From Comamonadaceae bacterium (GTDB lineage: Bacteria > Pseudomonadota > Gammaproteobacteria > Burkholderiales > Burkholderiaceae_C): 6,803 bases of DNA. How positions within the stretch are numbered: the stretch's first letter is position 1; the number at the start of each line of letters is the position of its first letter. Location: contig CANIDW010000086.1 of NCBI GenBank assembly GCA_947466165.1, forward strand, positions 1-6,803, written 5' to 3'. The position numbers were made by a program, and so were the translations under genes. Positions 1 to 5,536 of the stretch are shown here, piece by piece. Below the pieces are notes generated by a model that ran no database searches, was not told the DNA's origin, and saw only the letters and a program-made list of their open reading frames with translations.

Positions 1-98
1 GCATCCTGGACATCGAGCCCGGCAAATTGCACGAGCGCGTGAGTGTGGTGCTGGGCTCCAAAAATGAAGTCGAACGCATCACCAGGTACCACGATTAA
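1..98 (+). CDS. fbp: Class I fructose-1,6-bisphosphatase, C-terminal fragment (5' end outside window)
   Basis: The reading frame beginning at base 3 gives 31 residues ([13 protein letters not shown]...ERITRYHD) and a TAA stop at 96-98. This matches the usual end of bacterial class I fructose-1,6-bisphosphatases, where a segment like 'P..LHQRV...GSK.EVER..RYH' closes the protein. From family knowledge, the enzyme is cytoplasmic and hydrolyses fructose-1,6-bisphosphate to fructose-6-phosphate in gluconeogenesis and the Calvin cycle. The catalytic metal-binding residues lie upstream and cannot be checked here. The next gene begins 23 bp after the stop on the same strand, so read-through into it is likely. 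The identification rests on a short tail, but the LHERV and GSKNEVER signatures are distinctive. Confidence 0.8.
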   Translation, partial: ILDIEPGKLHERVSVVLGSKNEVERITRYHD

Positions 99-107
99 CT
101 GTTCACT

Positions 108-112
108 GGAGG
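108..112 (+). promoter_or_regulatory. Strong Shine-Dalgarno site of the serine hydrolase gene
   Basis: A perfect GGAGG lies 9 nt before the ATG at 122 and fixes that start. It is located in the short gap after the fbp stop codon. Confidence 0.75.
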
Positions 113-121
113 AAAAACTTC

Positions 122-1219
122 ATGCGCAAAACCTGGTTTTCATTGCTGCTGGCTGCCGTGGTGGCATGGCCCGCAATGCAGGCTCATGCCAGTCACGATT
201 CGGCACCCACCATCCTGAACCAGTTCAAAGTGCTCTCGTCCCGGCTCCATGTGCTCAAGCCGGCACCTAATGTGCGCGCCCTGCCGGTCGGTACGGACGA
301 AGCTGCACGCCAGCGCATCAACGCCGATGCAGAGTTGATGGTCTCTAAAAATTTTTCGTTGGTGGTGATTGAGAAAGGCGAGTTACTGGCCGAAGCCTAT
401 GGCAACGGCGCCACAGCCGAAAGCCCTTTGAACTCTTACTCGATGGCCAAAACGCTGACCGCCCTGGCAGTTGGAGAAGCCATGTGCGCCGGCAAGATCA
501 AGAGCCTCGACGACAAGGCCGCCAGCTACATACCAGCGCTGCAAGGAACGGCCTATGGCGCGGCCAGTATCCGCCATTTGCTGAGTTACACCAGCGGCGC
601 AAAAGACCCGGGTGGTGACGGGTACTCCGGTATACACAACATTCCCGACCTGGTGGCTGTCCTCAGCCACCGGATTTCCTTGATGGACCTGACCATCAAG
701 CACGGACAAAGCAGCAGCTTCAAACCCGGTGAGAAATTCATCTACAACGGCCTGGACTCTGAAACCCTCAGTCTGGTGGTGCGCGCAGCTACCGGCATGT
801 CACTTCCGAAGTGGTTTGAGGCCAGCGTGTGGCAAAAGGCAGGCGCACAATACCCGGCCGGCTGGTATGTGGGCCGCGACGGTAATGGCGTCGGAGAAAT
901 GCTGGTACTGGCCTCCACGCGCGACTTCGCCAGGGTCGGCGTTTATGTACTGGAGCGGCTGACAAACGCCAGTGCAGACAGCTGCATGAACGACTTCATG
1001 AAGGAAGCGGCCCGGCCGCTGATCGCCAAGGGCTACTGGGACTCAGCCCCGCAATTCGGTCTGGGTCTGCATGTGGGCGCAGACGGCAACACCTGGTTCT
1101 TTGGACATTCTTCGCAGCGAATTGGCATCAATGCCAAAACAGGACGCGTTATTGCCACCAACGGGTGGAACGAATGGCGCGGGATGGACGTTATTGCGCG
1201 CCGTCTGCTAAGCCCCTAA
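122..1219 (+). CDS. Exported serine hydrolase, beta-lactamase / 6-aminohexanoate-dimer hydrolase (NylB) type
   Basis: The product has 365 residues. An N-terminal signal peptide is visible: MRKTW, a hydrophobic core to about residue 18, and an AHA cleavage site near residue 23. The mature enzyme should therefore be periplasmic or secreted. The SxxK nucleophile motif is S107-M-A-K110 in 'NSYSMAKTLTAL', and a catalytic-Tyr candidate is Y208 in 'KFIYNGLDSETL'. A 'STRDFARVGVYVLE' block (265-278) and 'FGHSSQRIGI' (327-336) correspond to conserved positions of NylB-type amidases and esterases. The canonical class C Y-S-N and K-T-G motifs are replaced by Y-N-G and H-S-S, so this is probably an esterase, amidase or peptidase and not an antibiotic-resistance enzyme. 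The substrate is unknown. GGAGG at 108-112 supports the start. The hydroxylase gene follows 24 bp after the stop, so they are probably co-transcribed. One could speculate that it hydrolyses an ester or amide of an aromatic acid. Confidence 0.85.
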   Translation: MRKTWFSLLLAAVVAWPAMQAHASHDSAPTILNQFKVLSSRLHVLKPAPNVRALPVGTDEAARQRINADAELMVSKNFSLVVIEKGELLAEAYGNGATAESPLNSYSMAKTLTALAVGEAMCAGKIKSLDDKAASYIPALQGTAYGAASIRHLLSYTSGAKDPGGDGYSGIHNIPDLVAVLSHRISLMDLTIKHGQSSSFKPGEKFIYNGLDSETLSLVVRAATGMSLPKWFEASVWQKAGAQYPAGWYVGRDGNGVGEMLVLASTRDFARVGVYVLERLTNASADSCMNDFMKEAARPLIAKGYWDSAPQFGLGLHVGADGNTWFFGHSSQRIGINAKTGRVIATNGWNEWRGMDVIARRLLSP

Positions 1220-1243
1220 GCCGCAAATCCAGACGCCCACAAA

Positions 1244-2878
1244 ATGAGTGATTCAACACAAGCTACAAATAATTTTGCTGCTGACGTTCTTATCGTCGGC
1301 GGCGGCCCTGTGGGCCTGGGACTGGCCATTGAGCTGGGCCAGCGCGGTATCCGCTGCATTTTGTCCGAGCGCTATCTGCAACCCCAGCCGATTCCCAAGG
1401 GCCAAAACCTGACGCAGCGCACGATGGAGCACCTGCATTTCTGGGGTGCTGAAAAAGAGCTGCGCAGTGCGCGCACCATTCCACCCGAGTACGGTATAGG
1501 CGGCCTGACCACGTATGGCACTCTCCTGGGCAAGTACTCCTACAACTGGCTGCAACGCGAGTTGGTCAAGCCCTATTATTTTTGCGCCAATGAACGCTTG
1601 CCGCAGTACGCAACTGAAAATGTGCTTCGTCAACGCGTGGCCCAGTTGCCATCGGTGCAGACGCTGTTCGGCTGGGATGCAGAGACCGTCGAGCAAGACG
1701 CTGACGGCGTCAGCGTCACAGTGTCCGAGCGCAAGGGCCAGCAGCGACGCACTCTCAGGGCAGCCTTTGCGGTGGGTTGTGATGGCAGCCGCTCCAAAGT
1801 GCGCGAACAAGCCGGCATCACGCAAACATTGACCGATCACGACCGATTGATGGTTCTGCTGGTGTTTCGCTCGCATGAGTTGCACACGCTGCTGGAATGC
1901 TACCCCGGCAAATCTTTTTACAACGTGCTGCAGCCCGGCCTGGGCGGTTACTGGAAGTTTTTCGGGCGTGTTGATCTTGGGAACACCTGGTTCTTTCACG
2001 CACCGGTGCCTGCCGGCACAAGCGCAGACAACTTTGATTTCAAGTCTTATTTGCACCAGGCGGTTGGTGCTGAATTTGAAATTGAAATGGAACACATCGG
2101 TTTTTGGGACCTGCGTTTTGCCATCGCCGACACTTACCGCGCAGGTCGCCTGTTCATTGCCGGCGATGCAGCGCACAGCCACCCGCCCTACGGCGGCTAT
2201 GGCGTTAATTCAGGTCTGGAAGATGCGCGCAACCTGGGCTGGAAACTCGCGGCGGTTCTGCAAGGTTGGGGCGGCAATGCCTTGCTGGACTCTTATGACG
2301 CGGAACGCCGGCCGGTCTTTGAATCGACCATGCGCGACTTCATCGCTAAATCGATAGAAACCGACAAAGAATTTCTGGACACCTTCGATCCCGAAAGCGA
2401 TCGGGCCCGCTTTGAGAAAGCCTGGCAGGAACGCTCCCAGGGCGCTATCGGCGAGGTACACGCGTTTGAGCCCCACTACGAGGGCTCGCCCGTGGTGGCA
2501 CAAGGCCAGCCCGGGCAAGGCGCTTGCAGCGCCAGGGGTTCACACCGCTTTGAAGCTCGCGCAGGACATCACCTGGCGCCTGCGACGCTGGCTTCAGGCG
2601 ACAACGTTTTTGAAATCTTGGGCGAGCAATTCACCTTGCTGGCTTTTGATGCCAGCGCCGAGGATGTGCAGGTGGTCGTGAATGCAGCACGCCGCCAGGG
2701 CCTGCCATTGACAGTGCGCCAGGAAAGCAAGGGATCTGAGGCAGACCGTTACCAGGCACGCTGGGTGCTTGTGCGACCCGATCAATTCATTGCCTGGGTC
2801 GGCCATGACAGCCTCTCTCAGCAAGATGTCCAAGCTGTGCTGGCCATGGCCAGGGGTCAGACTAGACAGCAGCCTTGA
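1244..2878 (+). CDS. FAD-dependent aromatic monooxygenase, PheA/TfdB (MhpA-like) family
   Basis: The product has 544 residues, the usual length for group A flavoprotein hydroxylases that use NAD(P)H and O2 to hydroxylate phenolic rings in the cytoplasm. The N-terminal FAD dinucleotide fold is at residues 14-43 with G19-x-G21-x-x-G24. 'LTQRTMEHL' (56-64) matches the conserved region after the first fold. The second FAD/NADPH motif is C179-D180-G181. The third motif is 'GDAAHSHPPYGGYGVNSG' from G307, followed by 'DARNLGWKL' (327-335). Residues from about 440 to 540 form the C-terminal thioredoxin-like domain of this subfamily, including 'LVRPDQFIAWVG' (509-520). No good Shine-Dalgarno is seen before the ATG at 1244, so translation may be coupled to the upstream hydrolase gene. 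The next ATG falls after the FAD motif and can be excluded. The substrate is not readable from sequence; phenol, hydroxyphenylpropionate or hydroxybenzoate types are all possible. Convergent neighbours suggest an aromatic-acid pathway. Confidence 0.9.
   Translation: MSDSTQATNNFAADVLIVGGGPVGLGLAIELGQRGIRCILSERYLQPQPIPKGQNLTQRTMEHLHFWGAEKELRSARTIPPEYGIGGLTTYGTLLGKYSYNWLQRELVKPYYFCANERLPQYATENVLRQRVAQLPSVQTLFGWDAETVEQDADGVSVTVSERKGQQRRTLRAAFAVGCDGSRSKVREQAGITQTLTDHDRLMVLLVFRSHELHTLLECYPGKSFYNVLQPGLGGYWKFFGRVDLGNTWFFHAPVPAGTSADNFDFKSYLHQAVGAEFEIEMEHIGFWDLRFAIADTYRAGRLFIAGDAAHSHPPYGGYGVNSGLEDARNLGWKLAAVLQGWGGNALLDSYDAERRPVFESTMRDFIAKSIETDKEFLDTFDPESDRARFEKAWQERSQGAIGEVHAFEPHYEGSPVVAQGQPGQGACSARGSHRFEARAGHHLAPATLASGDNVFEILGEQFTLLAFDASAEDVQVVVNAARRQGLPLTVRQESKGSEADRYQARWVLVRPDQFIAWVGHDSLSQQDVQAVLAMARGQTRQQP
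1697..1717 (+). repeat. Perfect 9-bp inverted repeat inside the hydroxylase gene
   Basis: The arms GACGCTGAC (1697-1705) and GTCAGCGTC (1709-1717) are exactly complementary around a GGC centre. They encode D-A-D-G-V-S-V, around residues 152-158, in the region between the FAD motifs. The feature is directly visible. A function is not implied, since it could arise from codon choice. Confidence 0.6.
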
Positions 2879-2884
2879 GGCTGC
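2869..2884. terminator. GC-rich hairpin spanning the hydroxylase stop codon (weak candidate terminator)
   Basis: GCAGCC (2869-2874) and GGCTGC (2879-2884) form a 6-bp stem around the loop TTGA, which contains the TGA stop codon. There is no T-tract on either strand, so intrinsic termination is doubtful. The hairpin sits at the convergent junction, only 13 bp from the stop of the opposing receptor gene. Confidence 0.3.
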
Positions 2885-2896
2885 GGCCTTCGCGCA

Positions 2897-3877
2897 TCAC
2901 TCCGCCGAAATTTTCTTGGTGCTGATGACGTTACCCCAGCGCGGGTAGTCTTTGACAACGATGGCCGTCAAATCAGCCGGGCTTGAAGCAGAAGCGTCCA
3001 TGCCGGCCTTGCCCAGAATTTCTTTGACCTCGTTTTGCCGCAGGATGGCCGCTATCTCCGTGTTCAGGCGGGTGACCACATTGGCGGGCGTTTTGCTGGG
3101 GACAAAAAAAGCGTACCAAAGGTCCACGTCAATTTTCTTGACGCCCACTTCTTCAAAAGTGGGCACCTCGGGCGCCACCGGGTGACGTTTGGGGCTGCCC
3201 AGTGCCAGCGCGGTGAGCTTGCCGCTTTTGACAAAACCCTGGGCAATGTGCACAGGCAAAAAGCCGACATTGAGCTCGCCCGACAGCAGGTCTTGCGTGT
3301 AGCCGGCCGAACCCCGGTAAGGCACATGCAGCATGAACGTATTGGACTCCAGCTTGAACAGCTCCATGGCCATGTGGTGCGGCGTTCCCACGCCGGGTGA
3401 GCCGAAACTGATGCTGCCCGGCCGCGCTTTGGCCAGCGTGATCAACTCAGGCAAAGACTTGATACCGGTCTTGGGATTGGCCACCAGCATCAGGGAGCCA
3501 TAAGCGGCCATAGTGACGGATGAAAAATCTTTGACCGGGTCAAAACTCACGTTTTTGTACATCTGCGAGGCCATCAACATGGTGTTGGCACCCATCAACA
3601 CCGTATAACCGTCTGGTGTTGATTTGGCCACGGCGTCGGCACCGATATTGCCGCTGGCACCGGGCTGGTTTTGCACCACCACAGACTGCCCCAGGCGCTC
3701 GCTCAGGCGCGGCGCGACCACGCGGGCAATGGTGTCCATGCCTGTGCCGGGCGTGAATGGCACGATGATTTTGATGGGCTGGCTGGGAAAGCCGCTCTGA
3801 GCCAAAGCCCCCAGGCTGACGCTACCCATCAGGGCAGCAGCCAAGGCTGCCAAATGAGAGAACTTTAAAAGTTTCAT
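2897..3877 (-). CDS. Bug/TctC-family tripartite tricarboxylate transporter substrate-binding protein
   Basis: Starting at the ATG at 3877, the product has 326 residues, typical for the family. A signal peptide (MKLLKF, hydrophobic core, cleavage after ALA at about residue 26) sends it to the periplasm. The mature start 'FPSQPIKIIVPFTPGTGMD' with D48-T-I-A-R52, 'QPGASGNIGADAVAKS' (71-86), 'PDGYTVLMG' (88-96), 'HVPYRGS' (184-190) and 'VPTFEEVG' (238-245) are hallmarks of Bug receptors. These are high-affinity binding proteins, often for carboxylates. GGAG at 3886-3889, 8 nt upstream, supports this start over longer GTG or ATG alternatives at 3907 and 3895, which would spoil the signal peptide. 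No TctA/TctB membrane genes are nearby, so it is an orphan receptor, as is common in Burkholderiales. It lies 26 bp behind the decarboxylase gene, presumably in one operon, so its ligand may be that enzyme's substrate or a precursor. Confidence 0.92.
   Translation of the reverse strand: MKLLKFSHLAALAAALMGSVSLGALAQSGFPSQPIKIIVPFTPGTGMDTIARVVAPRLSERLGQSVVVQNQPGASGNIGADAVAKSTPDGYTVLMGANTMLMASQMYKNVSFDPVKDFSSVTMAAYGSLMLVANPKTGIKSLPELITLAKARPGSISFGSPGVGTPHHMAMELFKLESNTFMLHVPYRGSAGYTQDLLSGELNVGFLPVHIAQGFVKSGKLTALALGSPKRHPVAPEVPTFEEVGVKKIDVDLWYAFFVPSKTPANVVTRLNTEIAAILRQNEVKEILGKAGMDASASSPADLTAIVVKDYPRWGNVISTKKISAE
3143..3164. repeat. 8-bp inverted repeat inside the Bug receptor gene
   Basis: GCCCACTT (3143-3150) and AAGTGGGC (3157-3164) are perfect complements around a 6-nt loop. 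They lie over the codons for the family-conserved 'VPTFEEVG' segment, so protein constraint plus codon choice may explain the repeat. Confidence 0.5.
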
Positions 3878-3885
3878 TGTTTTGT

Positions 3886-3889
3886 CTCC
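3886..3889 (-). promoter_or_regulatory. Shine-Dalgarno site deciding the receptor start
   Basis: GGAG on the minus strand lies 8 nt before the ATG at 3877. It selects this start over the in-frame GTG at 3907, which overlaps the end of the decarboxylase gene, and the ATG at 3895. Confidence 0.7.
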
Positions 3890-3903
3890 AGTCATTTTTA
3901 AAG

Positions 3904-4977
3904 TCACACCGCTCGGCTGGCCGACGGAATTTTGAACAGTCGCTCGGCATTGTCCTGAAAGAAGGCCTTGCGCACCTGCGGCGCCATATCGAGGTTTTCG
4001 AGCAAAGCCACTTCATGCGGCGCGTATTGGTAGGGGTAGTCCATGGCGTACAACACGCGGTCCGGCCCCATGAAGTCCTGGGTGAACTTGAGGGCTGCAC
4101 CCCACGCCACGCCACTGTTGGTGATGTGAAAGTTCTCGCGTAAATAGTCGCTGGGTTTGCGCTTGAGCGGCTGCACACTGGGGTAACGCTGCGACTTGAC
4201 GGTGGCTGCGTGCATGTAGTCCAGGCGGTAGGCCCAAAACGGCAAGGCCTCTCCCATATGACCCAGAATCACCTGCAATTTGGGGAAGCGGTCAAATACG
4301 CCCGAAGTGATCAGTCGCAAAGCATGCAGCCCCGTCTCCACGCCAAATCCGTAAATGGCGCCATCCAGGCCGGCCTCAATGAAATGCTGGATCATGCTGG
4401 CCGGCAAGGCGTTCGGATGCAGGTAAATGGGCGTGTCCATCGCCTCGGCCGCTTCAAAGATAGGCCAGAACTTGGTGTCTGACAAATACTCGCCTTGGGT
4501 GTGCGAGTTGATCACCACCGAATGCATGCCCAACTGATTCACGCCGCGCTGGATTTCCTTAGCCGCCGCCGCAGGGTCCTGGGGAGCAACGGAAATCATG
4601 CCGACCAGACGGTCGGGGTGACGGCGCGTGGCAGCGGCCAGGATGTCATTGGCCACCGGGGCAAAAGCCACCGCGGTGTCTTTGTCCATGATTTGCACGC
4701 CCGGTGATGTCAGGCCGATCACCTGCATATCAACGCCAGATTCGTCCATGTGCTGCAGCCGCAAAGCATCGAGATCGGTCAGGCAACGCATGATGTGCTG
4801 GGCCCGCTCACTGGGGCTGCTCATGTAAAAGCCCATCAGGTGCTTGAAGCCGACATCTACGTTGTCTTTGGCCAGGATGCGCCTGTAAATCTCCAGCATC
4901 TCTGGCGGGGAAAACGCTTCTTCAGTGGCAATTCGCCGGTAGGGCCGGGCAGGCAAAGGCGGGAGGGTGTTGCTCAT
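3904..4977 (-). CDS. LigW-like amidohydrolase-superfamily aromatic decarboxylase (5-carboxyvanillate / hydroxybenzoate decarboxylase type)
   Basis: From the ATG at 4977 the product has 357 residues. It closely resembles 5-carboxyvanillate decarboxylase (LigW) of sphingomonads along its whole length. Shared blocks include 'RIATEEAF', 'GFY..SPSERA', 'LTSPGVQ', 'INSHTQG.YL', 'GLDGAI.GFGVETG', 'GHMGEALPFW', 'TNSGVAW' and 'AMDYPYQY'. Metal and catalytic candidates are E19, R58, H187, H240, D313 and Y316. By my recollection of LigW these correspond to its Mn2+ ligands (Glu, His, Asp) and substrate-binding Arg, His and Tyr. From family knowledge, such enzymes remove a ring carboxylate without oxidation or cofactors other than a divalent metal, in the cytoplasm. 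Related gamma-resorcylate and 2,3-dihydroxybenzoate decarboxylases are alternatives, so the substrate is open. A TTG at 4992 in frame would add five residues, but it overlaps the probable AGG ribosome site at 4986-4988, so ATG is preferred. The Bug receptor gene follows 26 bp later. Confidence 0.88.
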   Translation of the reverse strand: MSNTLPPLPARPYRRIATEEAFSPPEMLEIYRRILAKDNVDVGFKHLMGFYMSSPSERAQHIMRCLTDLDALRLQHMDESGVDMQVIGLTSPGVQIMDKDTAVAFAPVANDILAAATRRHPDRLVGMISVAPQDPAAAAKEIQRGVNQLGMHSVVINSHTQGEYLSDTKFWPIFEAAEAMDTPIYLHPNALPASMIQHFIEAGLDGAIYGFGVETGLHALRLITSGVFDRFPKLQVILGHMGEALPFWAYRLDYMHAATVKSQRYPSVQPLKRKPSDYLRENFHITNSGVAWGAALKFTQDFMGPDRVLYAMDYPYQYAPHEVALLENLDMAPQVRKAFFQDNAERLFKIPSASRAV

Positions 4978-4985
4978 GGGGAATA

Positions 4986-4988
4986 CCT
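4986..4988 (-). promoter_or_regulatory. Weak ribosome binding site deciding the decarboxylase start
   Basis: AGG in the context GCAGGT on the minus strand lies 8 nt before the ATG at 4977. The alternative TTG start (4992-4990) would sit on top of this site and has no Shine-Dalgarno of its own. Confidence 0.5.
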
Positions 4989-5003
4989 GCAATTTGATTG
5001 AAA

Positions 5004-5021
5004 GCGCTCAAAAAAGAGCGC
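5004..5021 (-). terminator. Perfect 6-bp stem with T6 loop upstream of the decarboxylase gene (terminator or operator)
   Basis: On the minus strand GCGCTC, six T, then GAGCGC form an uninterrupted GC-rich stem followed by TTTC. It lies 62 bp after the bactofilin stop and 26 bp before the decarboxylase ATG, so it could terminate the peptidase/bactofilin transcript. The T-tract after the stem is short and is broken by C and A, which makes termination imperfect. Alternatively, the 18-bp dyad could be an operator or a 5'-end stem of the decarboxylase mRNA. Confidence 0.5.
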
Positions 5022-5027
5022 CGGACT

Positions 5028-5056
5028 ATTTGCATTCTGGCACAGGCCACAGCCAA
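5028..5056 (-). promoter_or_regulatory. Candidate sigma70 promoter for the decarboxylase/receptor operon
   Basis: On the minus strand TTGGCT (5056-5051), a 17-bp spacer and GCAAAT (5033-5028) each match 4 of 6 consensus bases. The predicted start of transcription falls at the base of the 5004-5021 dyad. An overlapping TGCCAGAAT extended -10 (5042-5034) is an alternative. This is a weak prediction. Confidence 0.25.
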
Positions 5057-5070
5057 GCAGGCAGGCCTGC
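5057..5070. repeat. GC-rich dyad in the bactofilin/decarboxylase intergenic gap
   Basis: The minus strand reads GCAGG, CCTG, CCTGC, a 5-bp stem with a 4-nt loop. The last ten bases (5061-5070) are also a perfect palindrome, GCAGGCCTGC. It begins 12 bp after the bactofilin stop codon. No T-run follows. It may be an mRNA 3'-end stem or a protein-binding site. Confidence 0.35.
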
Positions 5071-5082
5071 AACCGAAGCAAC

Positions 5083-5520
5083 TTAGCTTTTGATTTGAGC
5101 GTTTTGAATGGCCGCTTGTGCGCGGTTGGCAGACTGGGCCGCTGACTTGTTTTGCACGATCATGCCCAGCAGGCGGGCACCGTGCTCCACAGCAATCGAG
5201 CCGTAGGAAACATCGCCGTTGACGAGCGAGTCTTTGTGAAACTCAACACGTTCAGCGGCATAAATGTTGCCATCGACTTTGCCCGCGACCAGCACGCGGT
5301 GCGCCGTGATGTCGCCCGTCACCTCGCCGGACGGTCCAATGGCCACGGAGATCTTGTTACCGGGGGCCGTTTCAATGTTGCCCAGCACCTTGCCATCAAT
5401 GCGCACGCTGTCCAAGAGCACCAGGCGCCCGTAGATGGTGGTGGTGCGGCCGACCAGGGTGTCAAATCTTTCTTGAGTGTCTGCGAAAGCTTTGTTTTTT
5501 AATTTTTCAAACATGGCCAT
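5083..5520 (-). CDS. Bactofilin (polymer-forming cytoskeletal protein)
   Basis: The product has 145 residues, the normal size for the family. The central bactofilin domain (about residues 27-125) is a run of short beta-helix rungs with recurring G-[DNM]-[IV] turns: 'GNIE' (47-50), 'GDIT' (69-72), 'GNIY' (84-87), 'GDVS' (102-105) and 'GMIV' (119-122). It is flanked by a charged N-terminal tail and an Ala/Gln-rich C-terminal tail. From family knowledge, bactofilins polymerise without nucleotide into filaments at the membrane and localise wall-modifying enzymes, influencing cell shape, stalks or curvature. The gene begins 16 bp after the stop of the M23 endopeptidase gene. This is a conserved pairing in proteobacteria in which the bactofilin probably positions the peptidase. 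The start at 5520 has only a weak AAGAAA site, and an ATG two codons later (5514) is a possible alternative. Confidence 0.92.
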   Translation of the reverse strand: MAMFEKLKNKAFADTQERFDTLVGRTTTIYGRLVLLDSVRIDGKVLGNIETAPGNKISVAIGPSGEVTGDITAHRVLVAGKVDGNIYAAERVEFHKDSLVNGDVSYGSIAVEHGARLLGMIVQNKSAAQSANRAQAAIQNAQIKS

Positions 5521-5536
5521 GTATTTCTTAAAAATC

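Noticed and set aside
383..709. Open frame antisense to the serine hydrolase
   Set aside because: It is low-complexity antisense translation with no domain, and the opposite strand carries a clear signal peptide and catalytic motifs.
122..1219. Antibiotic-resistance beta-lactamase
   Set aside because: The fold motif SxxK is present, but the Y-S-N and K-T-G elements of class C enzymes are replaced, and the C-terminal half matches NylB-type hydrolases.
1253..2182. A 309-codon open frame antisense to the hydroxylase gene
   Set aside because: It lies fully opposite a gene with complete FAD motifs, shows no recognisable domain, and is explained by GC-biased codon use leaving the antisense frame open.
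3822..4178. A 118-codon frame overlapping the decarboxylase and receptor junction
   Set aside because: It is a shifted frame of two well-supported genes. Both of these keep family motifs up to their own stops, so it is not a frameshifted fusion.
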